From Hypsibius dujardini (lineage: Eukaryota > Tardigrada > Eutardigrada > Parachela > Hypsibiidae), in NCBI GenBank assembly GCA_001579985.1, contig LRSR01006276.1:1-27578 (forward strand): DNA of 27,578 nucleotides, given 5' to 3'. Under the pieces are notes generated by a model, which was not told the origin of the DNA, ran no database searches, and was given only the letters and a program-made list of their open reading frames with translations. Position 1 is the stretch's first letter. The number at the start of each line of letters is the position of its first letter. The translations under genes and the position numbers were made by a program. Below, one piece after another: positions 1 to 10,216 of this stretch.

Positions 1-74
<74 letters not shown>
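1..74. repeat. (CAGG)n microsatellite at the left edge
   Basis: Uninterrupted CAGG tetranucleotide units run from the first base, so the true length is unknown. The tract is followed by looser CAGA-like units to about 125. It lies downstream of the last visible cysteine dioxygenase exon, so it is probably intronic there. Read in the direction of that gene it is (CCTG)n. Confidence 0.97.
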
Positions 75-75
<1 letters not shown>

Positions 76-262
76 ACATGAAAGGCAGACAAACAGATAG
101 TCTGACAGAATGGCAGACAGACAGTCATAAACGTTTGCACAAAATAACGCAAACGAGGAACAGACATGCTAAGAAGAACAAATGGAGTGAAAACAGTGAA
201 TTTCTCGACGAACGACGGTAAACTAGGACACTAGACTCACAGATACAAAATATTCTTCATAC

Positions 263-736
263 CGTTAATATGTGTGACGTCGTCTACGTTAACTTGAGTT
301 TTCTTCAGCACGTGCATTGGCTCTTCGTCGTCTTCCTTCTCAGGCCAGGAGTACATGGTCTCGGTGATCTGGCCGTCCAACACCTTGACGAAGCAGTTGG
401 AGTTTGAGTGAGCGTGGATGGCAGAGCCCTGACCTTCCGACCAGCACAAAATGATGACGTTGTATTTGCCGTTTCCTCCGTCCAATAAGTTCCGGGTATA
501 CCTAAGCATAAATTAGGGGGCAAAAGGTCATAATACTTCAAAAAAAGCATTCTAAAAAAGTTCAAGTCTTACCTCGCTGCATCGAACTTTGTGTACTTCT
601 TCCAGTCTTTTGGGTTGCTTCGATAAGCTCGCAGTATGGCTTTCACGTCATCTGGGTTGACCTCATCCGCGGCGAATACGTCTCGCAAAGCGCGGACCAC
701 GTCCGTCAGATTAAGCCTGTCCTTGATTCCGCTCAT
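263..736 (-). CDS. CDO1: Cysteine dioxygenase type 1, partial (C-terminal exon(s) off the left edge)
   Basis: Two exons are visible: 736-573 and 501-263. The junction AG|G splits an Arg codon (donor GTAAGA, acceptor TTAG), and the second exon ends in phase 1 at a GTATGA donor. The protein starts [12 protein letters not shown] and reaches THIN, about 134 residues of a family that is usually near 200. The enzyme oxidises cysteine to cysteine sulfinate with non-haem iron, in the cytosol, and controls cysteine and taurine levels. Seen here: the YTRN block (residues 56-59), the two iron-ligand histidines of the cupin motif as HAH (84 and 86), and Cys91, which corresponds to the Cys of the Cys-Tyr crosslink. 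The third iron His and the crosslinking Tyr would lie in the missing exon(s). The ATG at 736 matches the family N-terminus. An acceptor at 763 suggests a 5' UTR intron, though an extra upstream coding exon is possible. The gene is divergent from the F-box gene. Confidence 0.94.
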
Positions 737-1278
737 GACTTTTTTGGATGACTGGTAAGGCGCTGTAGAAAAGGTAAAACAATAGCTGATGCAACTTTAC
801 TTGTGCTTGATTACAGTTAAGCTAGAGCCGCTTGCAATGAAGACAATGTAACGTGTGTTTGAGACAAAAACGCAAGAGAACTTCGTCTTGACTTGAGAAA
901 AAAAACGTCAGGTGGTAGGAAAGTCAGGCGGGTTGACCCTTAGGCCATTTGTTATTTACCGCTGCTTTTATTTTCGTCGTATTCGATATGTACATTTGTC
1001 AAAGTTACGAAAGTGTCTATCTGACTCTACCCATTTTGCCTGTCCACACCGCGGTCGTCTAGGGAAGAGGTGACTTTGTAGCATGAATTAAAAGGATGAA
1101 ATTGAATGCTTGCGAAAAAAAAATCGTCTTTCCTCATTCGTCATTCCTCATTCGTCTTTCCACAATTATATGCAGCCTTGTGGATTGATGTTAATTAAAG
1201 ATGCACCTAGCATGCAAAGGTATTAAGAACTGTTCGTATATTGCTTATACTGGTGATTGCAATGTATGATGAAAACAT

Positions 1279-1454
1279 GTACCAAGCAAACGCGGCGGGT
1301 CGAATCGCTATATGGATTGAATCGGCGGGGTGGCGGAGGGCGCCACAAGTACAAATTGTAAACAACACTCATTCAGTTTACACTTGTGGCGCCCTCCGCC
1401 ACCCCGACCGATTCAACCCATGTAGCGATTCAACCCATCGCGTTTGCCTGGTAC
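1279..1454. mobile_element. 176-bp foldback (palindromic) element
   Basis: The block begins GTACCAAGCAAACGCG and ends with its near reverse complement CGCGTTTGCCTGGTAC. The arms are about 80 bp and pair at roughly 85%, including the exact 17-mer GTGGCGGAGGGCGCCAC, around a short AT-rich loop. It carries no protein. A non-autonomous foldback or MITE copy is the likely identity; no clear target duplication was seen. Confidence 0.75.
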
Positions 1455-1717
1455 TGAACGAAGTTTACGAACAATTAATTATTAAGCAATCCAATACATA
1501 CAGACTGTACTATTGTTACAGGGCCTAAAAGACAATACTCCTACCACAATATCTTTTACAGAAAGGTGCAAGCACGATTACGAGAAGCGTGTCTATTGAT
1601 TGCATGCATGAAAAAATACTACTGCTAAAGAAATACCCAGAGACCAGATGTTCCGGAGGAAATATCTCTGGTCCAGATACCAGATGGTCCAGATGGTGCT
1701 CTTTGACTAGTAGTGTA

Positions 1718-1929
1718 AAGGGCCGTTTATAGTTTGGATCTTTTGTCTCATGAGAAGTGTGCGTGACGTCATGCCCGCGTGCGCATAGCTCTCTCGCGTT
1801 GTATCTCATGTGAGACGCGCAGCGGATCGCGCAGAAAGCGATTTGCGTTGTATCTCACGTTGTACGCGTCACTATTTCGTCACGATCTTGTAATCTCACG
1901 CACAAATCCAAACTATAACAGCGCCTTAA
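1718..1929. mobile_element. MITE-like element with TIRs and a 7-bp target duplication
   Basis: The left end AAGGGCCGTTTATAGTTTGG matches the reverse complement of the right end at about 20 of 23 positions (exact core TTATAGTTTGGAT). TAGTGTA occurs immediately outside both ends (1711-1717 and 1930-1936), as expected for a 7-8 bp target-site duplication. The interior holds CpG-rich repeats of a GCGTTGTATCTCA motif. No coding capacity. Confidence 0.7.
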
Positions 1930-2019
1930 TAGTGTACAGGATGGGCACTGTACTGACTAGTGACTGTACAGTACTCTTCACTGTGACGTCACAGACAAGT
2001 GTGTTTGTTGTGGTTTTTA

Positions 2020-2020
<1 letters not shown>

Positions 2021-2057
<37 letters not shown>
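2021..2057. repeat. (CA)n dinucleotide microsatellite
   Basis: Eighteen consecutive CA units, 115 bp upstream of the F-box gene start codon. Confidence 0.97.
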
Positions 2058-2060
<3 letters not shown>

Positions 2061-2172
2061 ACTATCGGCTTCCCCTAAGAAACTACGAACTTTCCTCGCA
2101 GTTGCAAATATGATTGCTTAATTTTAGGCTTCTTCATCCCTGTTCCAGATCGTAAATGACATCATTCTCGAA

Positions 2173-3081
2173 ATGGCCCTCCATGAAGCAGAGCAGTCGG
2201 TCTTGATCAGTGACCTACCTGTCGAGATCCTCCTCAAGACCTTCTGCTTCTGCGATCTGCCGTCCCTCGCCAGCCTCGCCCGCACCTGCCACACATTCTC
2301 CTTCCTCTGCACGGATGAGATTCTCTGGCGAAAGCTCAACCGGAAAATGTTCCTCCCGATCTGCGGCCCAAGCATTGGCAGCTCCGCCATGGACAGGTTG
2401 GTCTTCTTCTTCACTCGCCGCTTCGCATCTCCATTCCGTTCCGTCATTTTTCGCTTACAGGATTGCGGGAGTGTGGACTTCACTGCCTGCGAAGAAACAG
2501 GGCCAGTTAATAACGAGCTGTAAAAACAAAGCCGGAGACGTTCGCAAACCAACCAGAGTGCGATTCCCGTCGTCAGTTATGACGCCCGCTGTGCTGAGTT
2601 CCGTACAGGCACATTGTATGCACAAGGTGCTGCTGGATGACAATGGAGTGTGGTCGTCCAACGCCACGGAGGTTTTTCGATTACCCTGGCATTTTAGATC
2701 CGGGACGGATTTGACCGTTGATGATGCTGCAAAAGGGGAGACTTTTACGACCGTGCGTGAAGACGGTTTAGGAGACGGGCATGCATCGGCGTGGAATGTG
2801 GGAGACTTCGCTGTGAACGATCGTAATTTGGTCGTGGGCCACTGGTGGGTGAGGGGCGAGAGCAAACAGAGAAACGACAGACAAGACAGAAGCAATCAGT
2901 TTGCATTCTCGTGCGCTCACTAATATAGAAATATAGATGTATGTGTGCGCTGGCTTTTTGAAAATTCAACCCTCGCTATTCCCGAAATTGAAGACAGCGA
3001 GACAGAGGCAGGCATGTATCTAGGCAAGCATCTAGACAGGCAGACAGACAGAAAGACAGACAGACAGACAGACAGACAGAC

Positions 3082-3154
<73 letters not shown>

Positions 3155-4891
3155 CAGACAGACAAGCAGACAGACAGACAGACAGACAAATAGGCAGGCA
3201 TGCTGATACACAGGCTCTGAAAGACGATTTTGTGGCGCGGATTGAGTGTGGATTTATGGCCATGGACAGTCGGATTTTATTTAATTGCCGATACATTAAC
3301 TCCTCCGGTTTGCTTCGTATTAGTAAATTTACTGTGGTTTTTACAGGAATGGATCGCTGACTGTCAGGGACATCTCCGATCAGCGTCACCATAACCAGAT
3401 TATATTGAGACCGCATTTGTCGGACGTTCACTCTGTTGCGATCCGGGATAATCTGGTCGTAAGCGGTTCCAGGGACCATACAATGTCATTGTTTGACATA
3501 GGTATGTTCGAACTGGTTCCATCATTCCCGTAACTCGTATACTGTGTCCTTTCTTCGCTGGCTTCGTAAACCAAGTTTGATCGGCAGGCAGACGAGCTCC
3601 CCTTTCTCTGCTCAATTTTGATGATCGTGTCTGGACCGTGGCTATCCATCCATCACAGTCTGTCATCGCTCTCGGTACATCAGGCGTGTCAAAGCATCCC
3701 ATGGTGAAGATGTCTAAATTTGACGGTTCACAAACAATGACGCAGTTCTCAGTTGAAAAAGGAAATCTGCGCTTGTATGACTTCGAAAAAGGTATATTTG
3801 CACAGTACGAGTGACGCACATGCAGTTCCGGTTGTACTATAGTTCTCGAAGGGCATTTCGCCGCCACTACATGAACATGCACCGTGCACAGTAAGACTGA
3901 GCCTGTTCCAGAAATGGTTACCGTGAATCTGGATCAAGGATTCAAGCAGGGTTTCGGCACCCTAACGGCCCAGTTTGTGACTGCCAACAGCCTCTTCACC
4001 GGCGGTCATGACGGTCTGCTGCGGTGCTGGGACCTTCGGCAGGTTGGTAAACCTAATGCACTGGTCTTTAATTGAAGGGATTTGTCAGACTTCTAGGGCT
4101 AATATTAATAATAACATGTAACGTGCACGTCGTACCGAGAAGTGCCGAGAAGAACCGAGAAGGTTTTTGAAAACGATAACTGTGGTTGAATCCCCTCCCC
4201 CCCCCCCGCCGAACAGGCCGCATTACGTGTGGCAGTGTGTTAGATAATTATTCACGTTAAAACTAAATTAGCAGAATTACTGTATTTCCGCGATAAATAG
4301 CGACAGCGTACGAGCTGTGGAACGTTTAATCGGCCACGCGGCACTTGTGCTGTGTGTACGGTGCACATAGCCCGTGCACACGTTCCATTCTAGTACGACT
4401 GTCGCTATCTATCGCAGAAATACAGTATTAGATTTTCTGTACGGTGAACTTGAAGTCAGCGGATGAATTTAATTGGTTTTTAATTCAGTCTGCGTTACAT
4501 CTGCCGTATAGTCACAGAACTTTGTCCTCCAGAATCGGTGCGTTCAACAACTCGACTCCGATCTGGATTCCGCAGTGTACTGCTTCGCCACCGACGGCCT
4601 CTTCACCGTCCTGACCGGTCACGCCAACTACAATTACGTCTGCTACTTCGATACTCGATTTCCGCGTTACGCCATAAAGGTACTCCAAACAGGACTAGCC
4701 CCCAGGGGTTCTTTTCTCCCGCAGCTTTTTCACATTCCTCAAGTTGTTTCTTTTTTTAGACGCGATCTATCAGGCAAAATGGCGAACCCGCTCGCGCTTC
4801 CGGTTCGGTGTATGGGTTGGCGTTCAGCCCCTTTGAGCTGTACATCGGCCTAATCGAGGGGCTTTACAAGGTGGACTTCTGTTGCGCTTGA
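2173..4891 (+). CDS. FBXW4: F-box/WD40-repeat protein, FBXW4-like
   Basis: Seven exons: 2173-2396, 2461-2844, 3347-3501, 3588-3791, 3912-4042, 4533-4679 and 4760-4891. All phases agree and give 458 residues. Proteins of this type are substrate receptors of SCF ubiquitin ligases: the F-box binds Skp1 and the propeller binds the target. The F-box lies at about residues 11-56 (LISDLPVEILLKTF onward). WD-type blocks follow: VVGHWNGSLTVRD, VVSGSRDHTMSLFD, DDRVWTVAIHPSQS, FTGGHDGLLRCWDLR and SAVYCFATDG, and a last strand SVYGLAFSPFELYIG. Order and spacing match vertebrate FBXW4 (DRVWSIAIS, YDTYVRYWDLR, LYCLQTDG, SPVYCL), so the assignment is to this subfamily, not just to WD40. The exon 5 donor GTTGGT is weak but is forced by phase. 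The exon 5 acceptor at 3912 is the least certain junction. Intron 2 contains a CAGA microsatellite. Confidence 0.92.
3041..3188. repeat. (CAGA)n microsatellite in intron 2 of the F-box/WD40 gene
   Basis: About 37 CAGA units with a few interruptions (AAAGA, CATAGA, CAAG). It sits inside the 502-nt intron, oriented CAGA on the transcript. Confidence 0.95.
4278..4427. mobile_element. 150-bp MITE, TA-flanked, TIR CTGTATTTCCGCG
   Basis: It lies in intron 5 of the F-box/WD40 gene. It begins TACTGTATTTCCGCG and ends with the inverse AAATACAGTA. A second inner inverted repeat, GTGGAACGTTT/ACGTTCCA, surrounds a GTGCAC-rich centre. A second copy is at 21362-21509. The TA at both ends fits a TA-target (Tc1/mariner-type) element. 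No coding capacity. Confidence 0.8.
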
Positions 4892-5265
4892 CGCACACAC
4901 CCTGTGTCAAATCGGATGTGACCTGTTTATGTAAGAATAACTTGTCCCCGAGAATGGCTCTTTGTCCGCGGCGTTGTTTATGCACAACACTAAACGGTTC
5001 GTGCCGATTGGTGTTCATGCGCGGGCGCGTACGTGTGTGTGCCTTTTTTGACTGCCCACTTGGTGATACATACCATATCCTGGTCGGGGGCAGCAGCATT
5101 GTGCCAGTTCACAATCTGGCCTGCTAAAGCGGGTTGTGTTTAGCGGGAGGGAAATTTTGATTTTGGCTCACCGTTTATGCGCCGGAAGTTGCTCTTATGT
5201 CGAGTTGCGTGTTGTGGGGGCATTCCTGTCCATTTGTTTAACCTTAACATGACCGCACCGACAGG
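4892..5265. other. Intergenic region between the F-box/WD40 and neuropeptide genes
   Basis: Tandem same-strand spacing of about 370 bp. No AATAAA signal was found downstream of the F-box stop codon, and no coding exon. It ends at a TATA box that belongs to the next gene. Confidence 0.5.
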
Positions 5266-5272
5266 TATAAAA
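5266..5272 (+). promoter_or_regulatory. TATA box of the CCAP-like gene
   Basis: TATAAAA stands 90 bp before the start codon, and an initiator-like ACAGTT begins at 5291, about 25 bp downstream. This spacing predicts transcription from about 5291-5295 and a 5' UTR near 60 nt. Confidence 0.6.
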
Positions 5273-5355
5273 CCGCAAGAAGACAGGCATACAGTTATAG
5301 TTTCCATTCTTGAGTTAGTAGAGGTTCATGAGAAGCGTCTGTTAGAGTCGACACT

Positions 5356-5880
5356 ATGAAGTTCTCGTCGGGGTTTATGGTGATGTGCTGCTTCGGAGTG
5401 CTGGTCGCTGCCGATGAAATATTTGCTGAGGTAATGTGCGCTGTACATATCTGAGCGGTAAAGGTGGTTTTCGTTTGACAAATCACCTGCATTATCGGAG
5501 AATGGTTTTCCTAAAGTCGCGGTTTTGTCAGCCAATCCTGATTTTTTATTAGCTCTATGGGTCTCAGGCTCTTGCTCGTTAGTCGTGGGAAAGTCCTTCA
5601 TCATTGATGCTTTACGCTCCTGCAGTACTGGATTGACCTACCTGTATAGAGTCTTCATGTTTTGATTTACCTTTCAGGGAGATAAGACGGAACCCTACAT
5701 AATGGCACCGATGAAGAGGCCCTTCTGCAACCGGTCAGTGAGTTGGTTCACGAGCGGAATTCTGCTGTGGAAGACAAATCTGATCGACTGACTCAGGAGA
5801 CAAATAGGCAGACAGATATATGAAAAGACAAACAGAGATCCAGCCAGCCAGCCAGACAGCCAGCCAGACAGGCAGATAGT

Positions 5881-5922
<42 letters not shown>

Positions 5923-6224
5923 GGCAGACAGACGAAAATACAGACGAAAATACAGGTCGTCAGACTGACGGACAACAGTCTGTTTGATTTTCCGTTCCAT
6001 AAGGATTAATGCTGAAGCTCCACGTTTTCTATCTCAGATTTGGCGGCTGCAGTGCAGCTGCCGGACGCATGGCTGGCAATCGAAAGCGATGGGGTTTTCA
6101 GCCCGAATCACCCGTGGCAGTTCCTCAGCAAGACAATTTGGCGGCGTTTGCGTCCCCTGAACTGGAGGAAGCGGTTATGCAGGAAGTACTCAGACAGAAA
6201 CTGCGAGATATCTTCCGGACATAA
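5356..6224 (+). CDS. CCAP: CCAP-like neuropeptide precursor (cyclic PFCNRFGGC)
   Basis: Three exons, 5356-5430, 5678-5733 and 6038-6224, give 105 residues. Residues 1 to about 19 form a signal peptide (MKFSSGFMVMCCFGVLVAA). After Lys38-Arg39, a convertase site, comes PFCNRFGGC (40-48). Crustacean cardioactive peptide is PFCNAFTGC; the start PFCN, the Phe at position 6 and the five-residue spacing between the two cysteines are kept, so a disulfide ring is expected. The peptide is assembled only by splicing: exon 2 ends inside the Arg44 codon (CG|GTCAGT) and exon 3 supplies FGGC. Unlike arthropod CCAP, Gly-Lys/Arg does not directly follow the second Cys; the next residues are SAAA-Gly-Arg (49-54) and then RKR (59-61). 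The tail (62-105) is an acidic, helix-prone spacer. The family acts through a GPCR in ecdysis and cardioacceleration in arthropods; the function here is inferred. Confidence 0.85.
5840..5932. repeat. CAGC/CAGA tetranucleotide tract in intron 2 of the CCAP-like gene
   Basis: CAGC units run into CAGA units within the 304-nt intron that separates the two halves of the cyclic peptide. Confidence 0.93.
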
Positions 6225-6901
6225 ACAGTTGGAGAAATTTGATTTGGGTGCGTTAAAAGAGCAGTCGAATCTTAACTTCGTCTCCGTTCTGTTGCTTCCA
6301 GACAGCATAGCTCGGTGTAGTAGGAGAGGGGATGATTGCCTTGATTCCCGTGTTCATCTCTGCAATTTACCGTATTTATCAGTTTAATATCACGATTTTA
6401 TTTGACTATGGCCTTACGCTTTCCATCTACTGGTCGATTCTAAGTGATCAGTCGTTATATTCCTTTCCGGTTTTACGTATAACTTGTTTCAGCTCTCGCC
6501 CGCATTTTCGCCGACCAATGGTCAATGTTTATTAGCAAATAATTCATCCTCACCCCAGACAGCAACAAAAGCGCCGTGCCTGCTTGTCTCTGACTATGCC
6601 ACTGTTTGTTATCGCACTCGAGTCGTGTTCCAATAACCGAGAAGCTTCAATTTACTCAAATTCCAATTCTACCCGTTAAAAGAGCGCTCTGAATCACATG
6701 ATCATTAAGCAACTAACGTTCACTTCTACGTGCACAACGTGGTTTTAGCAAATAAAGTTTTTAGAATTAACGGCACTCTGGAAATAATGATTCTGCGCTA
6801 CATGCAATTAAAAGCTACAGAAAGAAAAGGTGCGAAAATAGCTTCCAGGAATGTAATAATAATAAATTTAGGGATCAGCCAGGCTTGTCGATGGATATTG
6901 G
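6225..6901. other. Convergent intergenic region (neuropeptide 3' end / complexin 3' end)
   Basis: 677 bp between two stop codons. A plus-strand AATAAA at 6751-6756 could end the neuropeptide mRNA, and its minus-strand counterpart at 6528-6533 could end the complexin mRNA. If both are used, the transcripts overlap tail to tail. No coding exon seen. Confidence 0.5.
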
Positions 6902-7731
6902 TCATTTGAAGAAGGGCAGTTTTGCGAATAGTCCCGTTGCCGCTTCCTTGACGCTGTTGAAATGCTTCTCCGCCTGCTGCATCACTGTAATCACGATACA
7001 AATAATGTACGACGAGTACTGTACAGCGCGAACCGTCTCACAAAGTACACACACATTTGCATACGAGTGTCAGTTGGTCCGTGTGCCAAAAGTACAGCCT
7101 CGACATTCTTCTTACATGGTAGGTCTTCGTCGGACATGGCTGCCTGTTGTGCTAAAAGCGCCTGATCCGCCTTCGGTTTGTTCAGACGTCCTTCCATTCC
7201 AGGCAAGGCCGTCGGGGCTGCCTCCTCCACCACGATCTCCTTTTTCTTCAGTCCATACTGAAACACAACGTACATAGGGATCCCCAGTTCCACTACATGC
7301 ACTTAGGAATATTTCATGATGCACACGCACATATATATTTAAAAGGGAAAAATGTTCACAAACATTCAAGCAAATTTCGATGTACCTCAGCTGGGAATAT
7401 AATATATTGGAACAAACAATTTAACAGGTTGCATTTCCAGTTTCGGGATACCTTAAGAGTTGTCGGTATGCAGGAAATTAAGTTAACGGTAATTGGGGGG
7501 AACAATTTGTCTCACCTTATCTCGAATTCCCTGCCGCATGCCTTCCCGCTGCTCCTCCATCTTCCGATGCTTCTCCTTCCGGGCTTCCTCGGCCTCCTCA
7601 CGTGCCTTGATGATCTCCGGATCGGTCTCGGCGGAGGCCTCCTCGCCCTCCTTCTTCTCGCCATCACCGCCCGCCAGATTCTTCACCTCACCCATTTTAC
7701 TGGCGAACATCTGCTTCGCCACAAACTCCAT
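6902..7731 (-). CDS. cpx: Complexin
   Basis: Three exons, 7731-7516, 7257-7116 and 6984-6902, give 146 residues with matching phases. Complexins are small cytosolic proteins that bind the assembled SNARE complex and both clamp and promote calcium-triggered vesicle fusion. The start MEFVAKQ matches the family N-terminus. A charged accessory helix (about 38-52) runs into the SNARE-binding central helix (KEKHRKMEEQREGMRQGIRD, 52-71), followed by KYGLKKKE, the most conserved stretch of the family. The junction D-K|Y-G-L lies exactly inside this motif. The C-terminal exon encodes an amphipathic segment, about residues 121-146, ending GLFAKLPFFK. It probably binds curved vesicle membrane; no CAAX box is present in this isoform. 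The middle linker (about 80-119) is the least conserved part. The 5' UTR was not resolved. The gene is convergent with the neuropeptide gene. Confidence 0.95.
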
Positions 7732-10216
7732 CGTAATGTGTGGATTGCCTGGCTGAGTTAGTAGACGTTAAGAGGGTCGAGCCAGGCAGCGTGTGCCGGA
7801 CTGTACAGAATAACACGATACACACCGATATCTGCCTCCTTTCTCCAGACAGCTCCAATTATAGATTCGGTATTTGTCACACACAACGCGCGACGAAAGA
7901 TATGGATTGTTCCGTACCTTTTCTGCAAGGGTGAAAGGCGGAAATTTGAGCAACAAACAATAGCAGGCGTATGGGAGAGCGAGGGATACGTCGATGGGGC
8001 TAGACGATATATCGACGGTGTGGTGTCCTCGCCGTTCAGCAGAGGCTTAGGTTATGATCCTTCCTTGGGACCTTTTTCCAGGGCTGAACAAGAAGATAAT
8101 TGAACTCCCCCCCAGCAAGCGTATATGCACACACGCCCGCACACAAGCACAGAGACCTCGTGCATCGATCGCTTTATCGCTTCACTCTAGCTCCCCGTGT
8201 ACCCCACCCGAACACGGACTTTCAAGCGATTTTACGACGCTGGAAAATTGGGAAAAACGCATTTCGGGGTGGAGACTCGACACGCGAGCCATTGTCGGGA
8301 GGGACTACTCGCGGATCGATAATATTCCTCAATGTAGTCACAGTGAATAACGATTTGTTCGCTGGGCCCTAGCTATTACACAAGCAAAGCGCCTTGGTTA
8401 GTTTCCGATCAATGCCTGGCTGGAGTCGGGAGAGGAAGCGCCGCGTTGCTCACGGAGGAAGAAGGAAGGAAATCACGGTCGATGGACAAACCCTGCATGC
8501 ATGTGGGTCCTTGCTCGGAAAAGGGCAAGCAGTGAAATTCTCTTCCGAGCCCTTCGACTTGCACTTATATGTCCAGTCAAAAGCATAATGATTCTATAGT
8601 TAATGTCAGTCGTATTTGAGGAAAGACCGAAACATTTTCCTTCAGTAAATATATTTCACCTTCAGTAAATACCCAGTAGATTTGCTTTGGAGAAGGAATT
8701 GTTTTTAAATGAAATATTGTTTCAGTATACAATGTAGGTAGAACCTCGAGTTGGCTGTTTATGAACCAGGTGACGATCAAACTGGAGAGGTATGCGTTGG
8801 CAAGCTGTCCTCCTCGTCTTACCTACACATTCCGTCTCCCCTGCTATGTGTATGTCCCAGACATCGAACGTCCCAGACAGAATCAAATGGGGAGCCCGAC
8901 AGCAGAGGACCATGCGGAAGCAATCGATTTCCGTGTGCATTAGCGAGGAGTGTGTTTGGGGACAACTACGCAATGGCAAGAGTGCAAACACGCGGGAGAG
9001 GCATCCCGCGCATCCCGCGCGCGCGCGCGTTCCTCTATCAGAGTCGTCGGTCAGGCGAACGATCAAGTCGATCTGCACTAGACATCGAGTTCGTCCGGCA
9101 CAGGCCGATCCCTACGTGCATGCAACCCCTACAGCTTATAACCCCCGATCGGGATGGGCCTGATGAATTGCAAGGGCTTGTGCTGATTTCATCCTGGGAG
9201 TTTGAGGGGGCTCTTGTTGTAAGCAGTTTAGCTCCCCGGAGACCACAAGAATTGCAGCAATATAGATAACAGTCGCTTCTGAGTAGGCAATATTCACGGT
9301 GGGCACGTGATTGTGGGTATAGTGGATTAGCCGAACTTAGGTTTCGCACCATAGTATTCCCTCGGCTAGTTTACCATACCTGCAGAGCAGCTAATGCAAA
9401 CCCTAAATGGTACGGGGATTAGAAAAGATTTTTTGTACCCACGCTGGGCCGATCCCTCAATAAGAGATAATTAAAAGGAATAATGAAATTACGACACACA
9501 CAATTCAGTCAGCTGAGTATGAGGGAGAGGTCCTGGAATGGCCACTTGACTTTCCCGTACCCTGGAATGGGTCACCCTGGAATCAGACCTTCTAGATAGG
9601 TTTTGATTATCAGACAGAGAATGATTGATACTCCGATGGAACGCGTATCAAATATGAAGAAAAGTTATGGAAGAAATAAAAAAAACGAAATAATTGGACG
9701 GTTGGAAAAAGCTCACTATAGAGGTCGCTGACTATGCAGTAACTCGTCTGTTTTTGATTCATTTGCGACAGAGCGTCCCCTACCACCCGGTGGCCCATTC
9801 CAAACCCTTCCCTCATATTTGACAAGCATTCCCACCCACCCTTTGTTGAGCACGGTAACGTAAAACAAAAACGCAGGGCACGATCGTCGGCAGCGCCATC
9901 TACAATACGCACGGACGGACGGACGTACTTTCGTTTTCATGTTATCATGAGCTAAAAACGAGCATCGTACTATTACATGTAGCTGCCTTCTACGAGAGAT
10001 CTTCAATCGATTTCGGCCGTCTAGCCGCAGGGTCAGGTCGGAAGAATTGGACTAACAGACGGCGCATAATTTGTTTCACCAATTGTTATTGTACACCATT
10101 CTTGTTTTCCAGAACCCACGTAAGTACTGTACACTAGGGCAACAGTCGTTTTTTCTTTGATGAAGCGGAAGTAATAAAATGAAGCCACCCCACCTCCAAT
10201 CAAAAGCTCAGAGCGT
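7732..10216. other. 2.5-kb intergenic region upstream of complexin
   Basis: Open frames here (for example 8751-9269) lack homology, codon character or splice logic and are not called. The region must contain the complexin promoter and any 5' UTR exons. One TIR element (9518-9817) is present, along with a short CGGA run at 9912-9922. Otherwise nothing specific was recognised. Confidence 0.5.
9518..9817. mobile_element. 300-bp TIR element, family A, intact copy
   Basis: It begins TATGAGGGAG and ends TTCCCTCATA, so the ends are inverted repeats with a possible TA target. Inside the ends are CTGGAATGG and CCATTCC blocks. The interior (GAACGCGTATCA, AATAATTGGACGGTT, GCTGACTATGCAGT, GCGACAGAGCG) recurs in reverse orientation at 15795-15985, which proves a dispersed family. 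No coding capacity. Confidence 0.75.

Larger units (their letters stand above)
763..2172. other. Divergent intergenic region between the cysteine dioxygenase and F-box/WD40 genes
   Basis: About 1.4 kb with no convincing coding exon. It holds the shared upstream region of two divergently transcribed genes, plus a palindrome (1279-1454), a TIR element (1718-1929) and a CA repeat (2021-2057), listed separately. An acceptor-like TTTTAG at about 2127 may end a 5' UTR intron of the F-box gene. Confidence 0.6.

Noticed and set aside
2210-2923. 237-residue plus-strand frame overlapping the F-box gene
   Set aside because: It is an out-of-frame shadow that ignores the intron at 2397-2460; the spliced FBXW4-like product explains the region.
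2920-3201. Minus-strand open frames made of Cys-Leu-Ser-Val repeats
   Set aside because: They are translations of the CAGA microsatellite inside an intron of the F-box/WD40 gene.
8751-9269. 172-residue plus-strand open frame, with an overlapping minus-strand frame
   Set aside because: No family resemblance, composition typical of non-coding DNA, and no supporting splice pattern.
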